DNA from: CAYLPJ01 sp964385465
GTDB lineage: Bacteria > Planctomycetota > Phycisphaerae > SM23-33
NCBI GenBank assembly: GCA_964385465.1
Contig: CAYLPJ010000035.1
Span: forward strand, 4,821-68,820
Direction of reading: 5' to 3'
DNA: 64,000 nt
The position numbers and the translations under genes are program-made. Shown in pieces: positions 16,951-25,862 of this stretch; the stretch's first letter is position 1, and each line of letters begins with the position of its first letter. A model generated the notes under the pieces. It was not told the origin of the DNA, ran no database searches, and worked only from the letters and a program-made list of their open reading frames with translations.

Positions 16951-17736
16951 TCAGGTCACCAGGCGGTTGGCCGTGTTCAGCATGTCGTCCCCCGCCTTGA
17001 TCGCGCGGGAGTTGATCTCGTAGGCCCGCTGGGCCTTGATGAGGTTCACCAGCTCGGTGACCATCTGCACGTTCGACCGCTCCAGGAAGCCCTGCTCCAG
17101 CCCGCCGAAGCCGTCGATGCCCGCCGTGCCGCTGATCGGCGCGCCGCTGGCGGCCGTCTCGTTGACCAGGTTGTCGCCCTCGCTGCGCAGCCCGGCGGGG
17201 TTGGGGAAGCGGACGAGCGTGAGCTGGCCGATCGTCGAGACCGTGCCGTCGGCGTTGTGGCTGGTGATCGTCCCGTCGTTTCCGATGCCGATCCCGACGG
17301 CCTCCTGGGGGATGGTCAGCCCGCCGCCGACGAGGTAGCCCTGGGCGTTGACGAGCTGTCGGCTGGCGTTGATCTGGAACGAGCCGTCCCGCGTGTAGCG
17401 GGTCGAGCCGTCGGGCATGGTGACCTCGAAGAACCCGTCGCCGCCGATGGCGACGTCCAGGTCCCGCCCGGTGGCCTCCAGCTCGCCGCCGGTGAAGACC
17501 TTCGTCGTCGCCGCGGGGCGTACGCCGCTGCCGATCTCGAAGCCCGTCGGGGCCACGATGCCCGCGGCGCTCTCGCGCCCGGCCTCGGACATCTTCAAGT
17601 ACATCAGGTCCTGGAAGTCCACCTGGCTGCGCTTGAAGCCGGTCGTGTTGATGTTGGCGAGGTTGTTGGCGATGACGTCCACGATCATCTGCTGGCCCGC
17701 CATGCCTGTCGCCGCCGTGGAAAACGCTCGTAGCAT
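16951..17736 (-). CDS. flgG: Flagellar distal rod protein FlgG
   Basis: FlgG forms the distal rod. The 261-aa length is exactly that of the family. The N-terminal rod motif (A-N-N-L-A-N-I-N-T-T-G-F-K-R) and C-terminal helix (V-T-E-L-V-N-L-I-K-A-Q-R-A-Y-E-I-N) are intact, as is G-D-G-F-F-E-V. The ATG at 17736 has GGAGAAG upstream. It lies between flgF and flgA. Confidence 0.97.
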   Translation of the reverse strand: MLRAFSTAATGMAGQQMIVDVIANNLANINTTGFKRSQVDFQDLMYLKMSEAGRESAAGIVAPTGFEIGSGVRPAATTKVFTGGELEATGRDLDVAIGGDGFFEVTMPDGSTRYTRDGSFQINASRQLVNAQGYLVGGGLTIPQEAVGIGIGNDGTITSHNADGTVSTIGQLTLVRFPNPAGLRSEGDNLVNETAASGAPISGTAGIDGFGGLEQGFLERSNVQMVTELVNLIKAQRAYEINSRAIKAGDDMLNTANRLVT

Positions 17737-17756
17737 CGTCCGCTTCTCCGATCGAT

Positions 17757-18488
17757 TCAGGTGCTCACGACACGCAGAAGGTTCTGCGTCTTCTCGTCCT
17801 GCATCCGTACGCTCTTGAGGTTCGCCTCGTACAGCCGGGATACCGTGATCAGCGAGACCAGCTCCTCGACCACCGAGACGTTCGAGGACTCCACGTAGCC
17901 CTGGTGGACGCGCGGGTCCTCGACGTCCTCCGGGCGGCTGGCGCTGGGGGCGCTGTAGCAGCCGCCCCCGGTCGGGTGCAGCACGCCGGGGTTGGCAAAC
18001 GTGACCACCCGCAGCCTGCCCAGCGACCTGCCCCCCGCCTGGACCGTGCCGTCCCGCGAGATCGACACGTCCGCCGTGCTCACCGTCCGCGGGATGGTGA
18101 TCGGCCCGTTCTGTCCGGCGACCAGCCTCCCGGCCGGGTCGACCAGTTGGCCCTCGGCGTCGGCGCGGAACTTGCCCCCCCGCGTGTAGAGCATGCCCTG
18201 GGGTGTCTCGAGGGCGAAGAAGCCCTCGCCCTCGATGGCCAGGTCGAGCGTGCGCCCGGTGGCGTTCAGGGCCGCGGGGGTGAAGTCCACGGCGCTGCGC
18301 GTGGCGATGCTGCTGTCGACCTCGGTCGCGCCGCCCTCGTCGGCGTAGGCGTTGTCCATCAGTTGCTCGAAGCTCGTTCGCTTTCGCTTGTAGGCCGGGG
18401 TGTTGGCGTTGGCGAGGTTGTTGGTGATCGTGCGGTATTCGCGCGTCAGGGCCTCCATGCAGGAGGTGATCGCCTTGGTGGTGGCCAT
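17757..18488 (-). CDS. flgF: Flagellar proximal rod protein FlgF-type
   Basis: This 243-aa rod protein carries the flg_bb_rod motif (T-N-N-L-A-N-A-N-T-P-A-Y-K-R-K-R), the central G-E-G-F-F-A-L and the C-terminal helix (V-E-E-L-V-S-L-I-T-V-S-R-L-Y-E-A-N). Its position just before flgG and the shorter length point to FlgF, though FlgF and FlgG paralogs are hard to tell apart. It ends 20 bp before flgG. Confidence 0.92.
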   Translation of the reverse strand: MATTKAITSCMEALTREYRTITNNLANANTPAYKRKRTSFEQLMDNAYADEGGATEVDSSIATRSAVDFTPAALNATGRTLDLAIEGEGFFALETPQGMLYTRGGKFRADAEGQLVDPAGRLVAGQNGPITIPRTVSTADVSISRDGTVQAGGRSLGRLRVVTFANPGVLHPTGGGCYSAPSASRPEDVEDPRVHQGYVESSNVSVVEELVSLITVSRLYEANLKSVRMQDEKTQNLLRVVST

Positions 18489-18491
18489 GGT

Positions 18492-19703
18492 TCAGCCTTC
18501 CTTGCCCGCCGGGGCCTGCTCGTCCCGCCAGGCCGGCGCCGCCGGCGCCGTCGGCGCCGGGGCCGCGCCGCGGCGGGCGGCGTGGTTCGTTTCCTGTGTC
18601 AGCTTGGCCAACTCCTCGCCGGTCAGGCCCGTCAGCTCGACGACGAGCCTGGGCTCGGCGCCCTCGCGCCGCTCGACCCGCCGGACCGTGCCGACGCCCT
18701 CGACGGCGTCGTCGCCCCCGAAGCGGAGCATCACCAGCACCCGCTGGCCGGCGGGCGAAGCCAGGTCGGCCTCGACCTTCAGCCCCGGCCCGGCGATCTC
18801 GACCAGCTCGCCCTCGACGAACTCCTTCGCCGCCGGGCGGGCGCCGGACGTGCGGAACGGGAACGCCGCCACCTCCGCCGGCGCGCTGGTCCCCACGCGG
18901 GGGAAGCGCCGGCGATTGACGAACCGCGGGCGCGAGCCGTCCCCCAGGCGGACCTCGCCGCCCTCGCTGGAGATCACCGGCGTGTCGAACTCCCACATCG
19001 CCCCGTCGCGGACGCAGCGGACCAGCCAGGTCTCCCCCGGGGGGAAGGGGCCCTCGGCGGGCGTGTGGACGACCATCTCCCCGTCGCCGGCCGAGGCCAC
19101 GTGCACCTCGAACCCCCCCGGCCGGCCGCGGTGGACGACCGACAGCCGGTCGCCGGCGGCGATCCGCGGCGGGGCGGGCAGGTCCGCGTGTCCGCCGGCG
19201 GGGGCGCCCGGCGCGTCGCCGTCGGCCGCCTCGGCGCCGGGCTCGGCGAAGCCGAGCTTCGCCCGCAGCGACGCGACGAGCCGGAGGACCTCCTCGCGGC
19301 GGTCGGCGCCCATGCCGGCGAAGCGGCTGGTGCGGGTCATCGCGCCCACGCCGTGCTCGAAGGTGTGGTCCGTGGTGAACAGCGTGGCGGTGTTCCGCAG
19401 CCTGGCGGCCTTGACGACCGCCGAGAGGACGTACTGCTCGGCCCGGGTCAGCTCCAGCCGGGCCGCCTGCTCGGCCACGGCCGCACGCTGGGAGGCCTCC
19501 ATCCGCCACCGGCGGATCAGCAGCCAGGCCAGGGCCCCCAGGGCGATCGCCAGGACGATCAGCAGCAGGAACAGCCCGAGCGACCCGCTGGAGCCGGCGC
19601 GGGAAACCCACGACCTCGCCGCGCCGAGTCGTTCGACGGCGTTGAGCGACGGTCCGGCCATCGGCTGGGCGATGCCGGCCAGGATGTCGATCGCGTGGGT
19701 CAA
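18492..19703 (-). CDS. Membrane-anchored PilZ/YcgR-like protein with degenerate c-di-GMP site
   Basis: The 403-aa product has one membrane helix (about 42-63), a helical linker, a flagellar-brake-like beta domain (about 165-250) and a PilZ-like domain (about 255-345). The arginine-rich entry motif is present (R-R-R-F-P-R). The second c-di-GMP motif, normally D/N-x-S-x-x-G, reads E-I-A-G-P-G, so nucleotide binding is doubtful. It sits between flgE and flgF and is therefore co-expressed with the hook. YcgR-type proteins brake the motor in response to c-di-GMP; this one may act without the ligand (inference). The TTG start at 19703 is uncertain; an ATG lies at 19661. Confidence 0.7.
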   Translation of the reverse strand: MTHAIDILAGIAQPMAGPSLNAVERLGAARSWVSRAGSSGSLGLFLLLIVLAIALGALAWLLIRRWRMEASQRAAVAEQAARLELTRAEQYVLSAVVKAARLRNTATLFTTDHTFEHGVGAMTRTSRFAGMGADRREEVLRLVASLRAKLGFAEPGAEAADGDAPGAPAGGHADLPAPPRIAAGDRLSVVHRGRPGGFEVHVASAGDGEMVVHTPAEGPFPPGETWLVRCVRDGAMWEFDTPVISSEGGEVRLGDGSRPRFVNRRRFPRVGTSAPAEVAAFPFRTSGARPAAKEFVEGELVEIAGPGLKVEADLASPAGQRVLVMLRFGGDDAVEGVGTVRRVERREGAEPRLVVELTGLTGEELAKLTQETNHAARRGAAPAPTAPAAPAWRDEQAPAGKEG

Positions 19704-19718
19704 GCCGTTCCCGTCGGG

Positions 19719-21413
19719 TCAGCGGATGAGGTTGGTCAGCTCGCGGAGCATCTCGTTGCTGACGGTGATGGTCCGCGCGTTGGCCTGGAAGCCGTTCTGT
19801 GCCTGGATGAGGCTGACGAACTCGTTGGCGACGTCGACGTTGGACTTTTCGAGCGTTCGGCCGTGGACGGCCCCGGCCCCGCCGGCGAGGGCCTGGGTGA
19901 GGATCGGGTCGCCGGAGTTGCTGCTGGCGGCGTAGTAGTTGCCGCCGAGTGCCATCAGGGCCTCGGGGTTCTGGAACGTGGCGAGCTTGAGTGCGGCGAT
20001 GTTCTTGCGGATGCCGTTGCTGAACCCGCCGACGAGGATGCCCTCGTTGGTGACGGTGAGGCTGGACAGCCAGCCGGAGGCGTAGCCGTCCTGGCCGCTG
20101 GGCGCGGCGGTGGAGGTCCCGCCGACCTGGCTGAGCCCGTCCATCTCGCCGACCGTGCCGAAGTCCATGTCGATCCGCGTCGAGGAGCCTGGGTCGTGGG
20201 CGTAGGAGACCTGGAAGTTCGCCAGCGTCGGGTCGTCCATCCCCCCGTAGGTGCCGTCGGCGAGGAACTTGATGCCCTCGATCCGCCGCTTGGTGACGTC
20301 CACGTCCCCGGAGATCGACGTGAGCACCAGGTCCCACTCGTTGACGCCCTCGCTCTTGACGAACGTCGCCGAGACCGTGTGCGCCACGCCCTGGCTGTCG
20401 AAGACCTCCACGTTCGTCTTGCGGGCGGATTCGCCGCCGGCCTCCTCGAGCTCGAAGAAGCTCGGCAGGGTCAACGCGCCCGTCGAGCCGGCGCTCATGG
20501 CGATGTCCACGTCCGTCTGGCTGTAGCCGCTCTCGAGGTCCGTCAGGAAGATCTCCCCGTTGCTCATCGACGAGCCCGACCATTTCTCGGTCGGGTCGGC
20601 GGGGTTCGCGTACGAGCTGTCCAGGAAGTCCAGCAGTTGCTGGATGGTCTTCGTGCGCCGCCCGCCCATGCCGTCGTCCTCGAACAGCTCGAACGTCTCG
20701 GAGACCGCGCTGCCGTCGCGTCGCGTGCCGGTGATCTCCAACTCGTCGCCGTCGACGAGCGTGCTGCCGCCCTCGACGAGGTCGGCGAACCGCGTGGCCG
20801 CCGAGGCGCCCGCGCCGCTGGCGATGGACCATTCCATCCCCATGCGCAGGCGGTTCTTCGTCGCGCGGCCCTCGTCGGCGCTGAGGTTGCCGTTGAAGCG
20901 GATCTCGCTGGTCCCCTTGGCCGGCAGGGCCTGGTCGTAGGGGATCCGCAGGTCGGCGCTGCTGGCGGACTGGAAGCCCTCGTCGACGCCTTCGGAGCCG
21001 ATCCGCTGGGCGCGGTAGCCCGTGGCGGGGTCGACGAGGTAGTAGTCGGCGTCGACGGCCATGCCGCCCACGCGGGAGTAGACGTCGCTCTCGCCGTCGT
21101 TGAAGACGAAGTACCCCCCGCCCTCGATGGCCATGTCCAGCGGCTTGCCCGTCGTCAGCAGGCTGCCCTGGGTCATGTCCCGGTCGACGCTCGCCAGCGA
21201 CACGCCGCTGCCGATCTGCTGGGGGTTCGTGCCGCCCAGGTTGCTCGTCGGCTGCGACGCGTCCTGGAGCGTCTCGCTGAGCAGGTCCGCGAATCGCACG
21301 CGGCTGGCCTTGTAGGCGGTGGTGTTCACGTTGGCCAGGTTGTTGCCCGCCACGTCGATCATGCGCTGATGGGCCTTCATGCCCGAAACGCCAGCTAGCA
21401 TTGGGTCCGGCAT
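19719..21413 (-). CDS. flgE: Flagellar hook protein FlgE
   Basis: FlgE polymerises into the hook. The 564-aa protein has the family N-terminus (M-L-A-G-V-S-G-M-K-A-H-Q, then A-G-N-N-L-A-N-V-N-T-T-A-Y-K), the E-G-G-G-Y-F-V motif, and the C-terminal helix (V-A-N-E-F-V-S-L-I-Q-A-Q-N-G-F-Q-A-N). It is longer than the roughly 400-aa enteric hook protein owing to extra central domains. The ATG at 21413 has AAAGGA 8 nt upstream. It follows flgD. Confidence 0.97.
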   Translation of the reverse strand: MPDPMLAGVSGMKAHQRMIDVAGNNLANVNTTAYKASRVRFADLLSETLQDASQPTSNLGGTNPQQIGSGVSLASVDRDMTQGSLLTTGKPLDMAIEGGGYFVFNDGESDVYSRVGGMAVDADYYLVDPATGYRAQRIGSEGVDEGFQSASSADLRIPYDQALPAKGTSEIRFNGNLSADEGRATKNRLRMGMEWSIASGAGASAATRFADLVEGGSTLVDGDELEITGTRRDGSAVSETFELFEDDGMGGRRTKTIQQLLDFLDSSYANPADPTEKWSGSSMSNGEIFLTDLESGYSQTDVDIAMSAGSTGALTLPSFFELEEAGGESARKTNVEVFDSQGVAHTVSATFVKSEGVNEWDLVLTSISGDVDVTKRRIEGIKFLADGTYGGMDDPTLANFQVSYAHDPGSSTRIDMDFGTVGEMDGLSQVGGTSTAAPSGQDGYASGWLSSLTVTNEGILVGGFSNGIRKNIAALKLATFQNPEALMALGGNYYAASSNSGDPILTQALAGGAGAVHGRTLEKSNVDVANEFVSLIQAQNGFQANARTITVSNEMLRELTNLIR

Positions 21414-21470
21414 CTTGCGTTCCTTTCATCATGCCCCGGCGGTCGCCCGGGCAGGTCTTCTCCGGTCCGG

Positions 21471-21839
21471 TCAGTTCCGAATCGACGTCACGGCGTCCAG
21501 CGGGACGTCGTCGGCCCCGATCGACAGGCGGACATCCGTGTCGTACACGTTTACCTCGTCCACTCGCCCGACGAGCACGTTGTCCGTGTCGCCGGCGACG
21601 TACTCCACTTCCTTGCCGATCAGCGCCGCCGCCTGGGTACGCTGCTGGGAGGCCAGCACCTCCTGGAACGTCCCGTTCATGTGCTCCAGTTGCTCCAGGC
21701 TGGAAAGCTGCGCCAACTGGGTGGCCATCTGGTTGTTGTCCAGCGGCTCCATGGGGTTCTGGTTCTGAAGCTGCGTGACCAGCAACTTCATGAAGTCCGC
21801 CTGAATGCTCTGGGCCGAAGCCCCTACACTCGTGCTCAC
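21471..21839 (-). CDS. flgD: Hook-capping protein FlgD (short form)
   Basis: FlgD is the scaffold needed for hook polymerisation. The 122-aa protein keeps the N-terminal conserved core (D-F-M-K-L-L-V-T-Q-L-Q-N-Q-N-P-M-E-P, M-A-T-Q-L-A-Q-L-S-S-L-E-Q) and a short beta tail, but lacks the larger C-terminal domains of proteobacterial FlgD, similar to the short form in Bacillus. The start is GTG at 21839, with AGGAGA 7 nt upstream. It lies between fliK and flgE. Confidence 0.93.
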   Translation of the reverse strand: MSTSVGASAQSIQADFMKLLVTQLQNQNPMEPLDNNQMATQLAQLSSLEQLEHMNGTFQEVLASQQRTQAAALIGKEVEYVAGDTDNVLVGRVDEVNVYDTDVRLSIGADDVPLDAVTSIRN

Positions 21840-21849
21840 GGTTGGTCTC

Positions 21850-23472
21850 CTACATCCAGACGTTGATCGATTCGTCGGCGACGCGTTCGGCCGGGGCCGC
21901 GGACTCCTCGCCCTCGGTCGGGGCGTAGCGCCCCTCGGCCGAGCCGCCCTCGTCGTTGCCCCCGTTGTCGGACAGGTCCCGCGACGCGGTCCCCTGCCCG
22001 TCGGCGGCGCCCTGCCCGCCGGTGTTGTTGTTGAGGTTCTGGCCCCCCGGGTCGCTGAGCTGGAAGTCCAGGCGGCGGACATCGACGCCGCCGTCGGCAA
22101 GCCGGCCGATCAGCGTCGCCGCCTCGCGCTGGAGGTCCTCCAGCGCGCGGGCGTTCTCGACCTCGACGACGCCGCGAACGGCCTGGCCGTCGGCGCGAAG
22201 CGTCATCCGCACGTGCCCGAGCTCCGGCGGGTCCAGCCGCACCGTGACCTGCTCGCCCACCCGCGGGGCCGCCACGCGCACGGCGTCGGCGACCTGGTCG
22301 GCCGGGGCCGACGGGCGAGACGGCGCCGGCGGGGGCGCCCCCTCGGCCGCGCGGGCCGGGGCCGTCGCCGCGGCGTCGGCCGCCGAAGCGGACTCCACCG
22401 CCGAAGGCGCCGTTCCGGCCCCCGGCTGGGGCGCCGCGCTGCCATCGGCGGACGGGCCGGGCGCGCCGGCAGTCACGTCGATCTGCGCCTCGCCCGCGCG
22501 GTCCGCCAGGGCTCCGGCGTCCCGCATTCGCCCGGGCGAGGCGGCGCCGGCGGTCTCGCCGGCGGCGCTGGCGGCCGTCGTGACCGTGGTCGCCCGTACC
22601 CCGTCCGGGGTTCGGACCGCCTCGGCGGCGTCCGGCTCGGCGCCCCGGGCGGGGTTCGTGCCCCGCCCGTCGGTCGCGTCCTTCTGTGCCGCAGCCGCGA
22701 CGTCGATCACGGGGCCCCGACTCCGTTGCGCGTGGGCCGCCGGATCGACGTCGGGCGCGTGCGGGCGGACATCCGCATCAGGCTGCGGCGGGGTTGTCTG
22801 GGTCGGCTGTGCCTGCTCGGCCCGGCCGGCGTGGCCGGGCGCGGCCGCCGCGGGCGACTGCGTGCCCGCGGGCTTCGCGACGGCGGCGTCGGCAGCCTCG
22901 GCCGGGGCGGCTTTCGCCGCGACGGGCGACGCGATCGGCCCGTGGGGGCCCGGCGCGGCGGGGTGAGCCTCCTGGCCGGCACCGGCACCGACGGCTCTCG
23001 CAACCGGCGTGGCGGTCTTGCCGCCGGTCTGGGCCGCCGCGCTCGCCTCGGTGTCGGTGCCGGCTGCGCTCTCCGCGGCCGCAAGGCGCTCCATCAGGGC
23101 CGCGAAGGGGCTTCGCGTCGCGCCGGAGGCCTCCCGCGCGGCGGTCTCCGTGCCGCCGGCGGGAGTGGATTCGTTGCTCTTGCCGCTGTCGACGCCGCCT
23201 GGGCGGGCGTCCCGCGAGGGCGCCTCGGCCGGCTCGTTCCGCGGGCGGGCGGCGTCGGGCGCGTCGGGGCGCTCCGCGGCCGCGGCCTCGTGGGCGGACG
23301 GCTCGTCCTTCTTGCGCGCGGGGCGCGAAGGCGGCTCGTGCGTCTCGGCCGCGCGGTGGGCCCGGTCGGGCTCGTGCGCGCTGCGTGGAGACGGGGAGGC
23401 CTTTGCCTGGCGCCCGGCGGGGGCGACGTTCGGCAGGAGGCGGTCAAGTCCTGTCATGGGCACGTTGGTCAT
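21850..23472 (-). CDS. fliK: Flagellar hook-length control protein FliK
   Basis: The first 420 residues or so of this 540-aa protein are Ala/Pro/Glu-rich and of low complexity, as in other FliK rulers. The C-terminal Flg_hook domain (about 420-495) has the conserved core L-D-P-P-E-L-G-H-V-R-M followed by R-G-V-V-E-V-E. FliK measures hook length and switches export specificity through FlhB. It is the first gene of the minus-strand operon. The ATG at 23472 has AGGAAG upstream and lies about 26 nt from the start predicted for a sigma-54 promoter. Confidence 0.92.
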   Translation of the reverse strand: MTNVPMTGLDRLLPNVAPAGRQAKASPSPRSAHEPDRAHRAAETHEPPSRPARKKDEPSAHEAAAAERPDAPDAARPRNEPAEAPSRDARPGGVDSGKSNESTPAGGTETAAREASGATRSPFAALMERLAAAESAAGTDTEASAAAQTGGKTATPVARAVGAGAGQEAHPAAPGPHGPIASPVAAKAAPAEAADAAVAKPAGTQSPAAAAPGHAGRAEQAQPTQTTPPQPDADVRPHAPDVDPAAHAQRSRGPVIDVAAAAQKDATDGRGTNPARGAEPDAAEAVRTPDGVRATTVTTAASAAGETAGAASPGRMRDAGALADRAGEAQIDVTAGAPGPSADGSAAPQPGAGTAPSAVESASAADAAATAPARAAEGAPPPAPSRPSAPADQVADAVRVAAPRVGEQVTVRLDPPELGHVRMTLRADGQAVRGVVEVENARALEDLQREAATLIGRLADGGVDVRRLDFQLSDPGGQNLNNNTGGQGAADGQGTASRDLSDNGGNDEGGSAEGRYAPTEGEESAAPAERVADESINVWM

Positions 23473-23508
23473 GCTTGTCTTCCTGCTCCGATCCCGGGCC
23501 GGACTCCC

Positions 23509-23524
23509 TACAATCCTCGTGCCA
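23509..23524 (-). promoter_or_regulatory. Sigma-54 promoter of the fliK-flgL operon
   Basis: Read on the minus strand the site is TGGCACGAGGATTGTA. The -24 half is perfect. The -12 half is TTGT instead of TTGC. Transcription should begin near 23498, leaving a 26-nt leader before the fliK ATG. Confidence 0.65.
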
Positions 23525-23541
23525 GAAACCGGGAGGCGACG

Positions 23542-23569
23542 TTGACTTTTCTCGTAACCCGTGTATTTT
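23542..23569 (+). promoter_or_regulatory. Possible housekeeping promoter toward the activator gene
   Basis: TTGACT, a 16-nt spacer and TATTTT match the -35/-10 pattern of a sigma-70-type promoter and stand out in the GC-rich background. The leader to the ATG at 24011 would be long (about 430 nt), so the assignment is tentative. Confidence 0.3.
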
Positions 23570-23635
23570 CAAGTACCAGCAAAAACAGATGGCACGATCC
23601 GGCGTGGGCGGGGCGCGCCCGGAAACCGCGCGCAG

Positions 23636-23672
23636 CGGAAGAAACCTCCTGTCGAAGCGGAGGGATCTTCCG
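23636..23672. promoter_or_regulatory. Inverted repeat, possible activator site for fliK
   Basis: CGGAAGA at 23636-23642 pairs with TCTTCCG at 23666-23672, and inner CCTCC pairs with GGAGG. Its centre is about 156 bp upstream of the predicted fliK start, within the usual range for an enhancer. The sequence differs from the AT-rich palindromes at 25653 and 42479. Confidence 0.3.
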
Positions 23673-24010
23673 TTGCGGGGGTCCGGGATCGCCCCATGCT
23701 CCGGCCGGGATAGAGACGTATTCCGAGTTCTCCGGGAATTGTTGCAGGAATTCGTCCGGTCGCGCCGACAAGACAACCAATGCCGCATGCCGGAAGCGGC
23801 CCGCAACCGGCGTGGCGGCTCGATATCGACGACTCGGAACGGAATCCTGGGTCAGCCATGAATCGAAGGCAGGGACGACAAGACACGTCACGCTGGTCGG
23901 ACGGGCGCCGTCCGCCCGGCGCCCTCCGGGCGGGTGCCCATCTCGCGCCGCCCGCGTTGTTCCCCCGATGCCGAAGCGACCGATCCATCGCATCCGTATG
24001 AGGCGAGAGG

Positions 24011-25519
24011 ATGCCCAACGGCAAACAAAACCTGCTTGAGGCCGGTGTTCTCGTCGGGCAGGGCCCCGAGGCCGATGCCGTCGCCGAGCACCTCGCCGCC
24101 CTCTGCCCGGGCGTGCGAAGAGTCCCATGCCCCGCCGACGTCCGGCGGGATGCGGACCTGGCCTCGGCGGAGCTGCTGCTGATCCTCGACGACGTGCCCC
24201 ACGACGAGACCCTGGCGCTGCTGGGCGAGCTGGCTTCGGCCCCGGCCCGGCCGCGGACGGTCGTCGCCGCCGCGGGCGCCTCGGCCGGCGAGGCCGTCGA
24301 GCTCATGAAGGCCGGGGCCTGCGACGTCATCACGCAGCCGCTGTCGGCGGACGTTCTCGGGCGCCTGGCCGAGGGGATCGCCGAAGACATCGACCGTGTC
24401 GGCGGCAAGCTGGAGCGCTTCTTCTGTGAGGACGCCCCGCCCGGTGTGGCGATGGTCGGGCGGAGCGACGGCGCCGCCGAGACGCTCCGGATGCTCCGCC
24501 TCGTGGCCGAAAGCCGGTGCAACCCCGTCCTGGTCACCGGCGAGACGGGCACGGGCAAGGAGCTCGCCGCCCGCGCCGTCCACGCCTGGCGATGCGGCGA
24601 CCCGGAGAAGTTCGTGGCCGTCAACTGCGCGGCCCTGACGGCGAACCTGCTGGAGAGCGAGCTGTTCGGTCACGTTCGCGGCGCCTTCACGGGCGCCGAC
24701 CGGGACAAGACGGGGCTGCTGGAGCTGGCGGGGACGGGGACGATCTTCCTCGACGAGATCAGCGAGATGGCCCCGGACCTCCAGGCCAAGCTGCTCCGCG
24801 TGCTCCAGGAGCGGACGTTCCGGAAGGTCGGCGGGACGACGGACCTGCCCTGCGAGGCGACCGTCGTGGCTTCCAGCAACCGCGATCTGCCCGCCGAAGT
24901 CCGCGCGGGACGGTTCCGCAAGGACCTCTACTACCGCCTGGCGGTCTTTCCCGTCGCCCTCCAGCCGCTTCGCGCCGCCCGCCGCCGCGAGGACGTGCCC
25001 CTGCTGGCCGAATACTTCCTCGCCACCTCCGACATCCGACGGGGCCCCCGCGCCACCGACCTGACCGCCGGGGCGCGCCGGAAACTGCTCGCCCACGACT
25101 GGCCCGGCAACGTCCGCGAGCTGCGCAACGTCATCGATCGGGCGCTGATCCTGGCCGGCGGCGAGAAGATCGAGGCCGAGCACGTCGCCTTCGATCTCGG
25201 CGCGGCGGTCGCCGACGAGCCGGCCCCGCCGTCATCGCCCCCGGCCGACACGCCCGCCACGCCGCCCTGCGAGGAGCCGGCCCCCCGCCGGCCCCGCAAG
25301 GACTTTTCCCTGGAGACCGCCGAGCGGGAGTTCATCCTCCGGGCCCTCAAGGAGACGGGCTGGCAGCGGACGCGGGCGGCGGCGTTGCTGGGAATCACCC
25401 GGGCGACGTTGCACGCCAAGCTCAAGCGGTACGACATCCAGCCGCCGGAGGCGGGGAAGAAGCTCAACGCCTTCACCGGGCGTCGGGAGTCGCAGCCGCT
25501 CGCCGAGGCCCCGGCGTAA
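24011..25519 (+). CDS. Sigma-54-dependent transcriptional activator with degenerate receiver
   Basis: This 502-aa NtrC-type enhancer-binding protein has three parts. The N-terminal domain (1-130) has receiver shape but lacks the acidic pair and has Gln109 where receivers have the conserved Lys. The AAA+ domain has Walker A G-E-T-G-T-G-K-E (177-184), the sigma-54 loop GAFTGA (224-229) and Walker B T-I-F-L-D-E. A Fis-type helix-turn-helix closes the protein (about 447-485; R-T-R-A-A-A-L-L-G-I-T-R-A-T-L). It should drive the sigma-54 promoters of the flanking flagellar operons. The signal is unlikely to be classical phosphorylation. GAGG lies 7 nt before the ATG. Confidence 0.92.
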   Translation: MPNGKQNLLEAGVLVGQGPEADAVAEHLAALCPGVRRVPCPADVRRDADLASAELLLILDDVPHDETLALLGELASAPARPRTVVAAAGASAGEAVELMKAGACDVITQPLSADVLGRLAEGIAEDIDRVGGKLERFFCEDAPPGVAMVGRSDGAAETLRMLRLVAESRCNPVLVTGETGTGKELAARAVHAWRCGDPEKFVAVNCAALTANLLESELFGHVRGAFTGADRDKTGLLELAGTGTIFLDEISEMAPDLQAKLLRVLQERTFRKVGGTTDLPCEATVVASSNRDLPAEVRAGRFRKDLYYRLAVFPVALQPLRAARRREDVPLLAEYFLATSDIRRGPRATDLTAGARRKLLAHDWPGNVRELRNVIDRALILAGGEKIEAEHVAFDLGAAVADEPAPPSSPPADTPATPPCEEPAPRRPRKDFSLETAEREFILRALKETGWQRTRAAALLGITRATLHAKLKRYDIQPPEAGKKLNAFTGRRESQPLAEAPA

Positions 25520-25652
25520 AGAATCCAGACACCCGGGGGCGAAGAATCCATACGCCGCCCGACGGTCCCCCCGCCATTGGCCGCGAGACCTTTCGCCTTT
25601 CTCATCCCCATCCGCGGCGCGCTCCGGCGGATTCACGAGGGGTTTGTTACTC

Positions 25653-25677
25653 TAAGACTATTTTGCAGATAGTCTTA
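25653..25677. promoter_or_regulatory. Probable enhancer (activator) palindrome
   Basis: Arms TAAGACTAT and ATAGTCTTA are a perfect 9-bp inverted repeat with a 7-nt spacer. The centre is about 103 bp upstream of the start predicted for the sigma-54 promoter at 25742, the normal place for an NtrC-type enhancer site. No T-tract follows, so a terminator is less likely. Confidence 0.55.
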
Positions 25678-25741
25678 CACGTGCGGACTTCCCGCGTGCC
25701 CTCCACTCGCCGCGGGACGGCCCGCGGGAGCGGGAGGCCGA

Positions 25742-25757
25742 TGGCACGGCGGTTGCA
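25742..25757 (+). promoter_or_regulatory. Sigma-54 promoter of the TPR-flgB-fliN operon
   Basis: TGGCACGGCGGTTGCA matches the -24/-12 consensus (TGGCAC, N5, TTGCA) at every conserved position, with the GG and GC doublets 10 nt apart. The start should be near 25768. Confidence 0.8.
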
Positions 25758-25862
25758 CAAGGCAGGGCGCATTGCATTGCGCCCGGTCCGGGCCCGCTGT
25801 GCTGCGCACGAGAGTCGTCCGCGGCCAGCCGGTTGCGGTCGCGGCCGCGGCGAGACGAGAAC

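Larger units (their letters stand above)
23473..24010. other. Divergent control region between fliK and the sigma-54 activator gene
   Basis: This 538-bp gap is the hub from which both flagellar arms are read. It contains a sigma-54 element facing fliK, a possible housekeeping promoter facing the plus strand, an inverted repeat at 23636-23672 and a GC hairpin near 23903-23927. The part from about 23520 to 23600 is clearly richer in A/T than the surroundings. I see no credible gene in it. Confidence 0.6.
25520..25862. other. Control region ahead of the TPR-led flagellar operon
   Basis: This 343-bp gap holds a 25-bp A/T-rich palindrome (25653-25677) and a consensus sigma-54 promoter (25742-25757). 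The predicted leader to the ATG at 25863 is about 95 nt. No gene is visible. Confidence 0.7.

Noticed and set aside
17904..21398. Open frame of about 1160 codons on the plus strand across flgF, the PilZ-like gene and flgE
   Set aside because: Antisense to well-supported flagellar genes and of shadow-like composition.
23590..23606. A second TGGCAC on the plus strand as a sigma-54 promoter
   Set aside because: The GG and GC doublets are only 9 nt apart, one short of the spacing sigma-54 requires.
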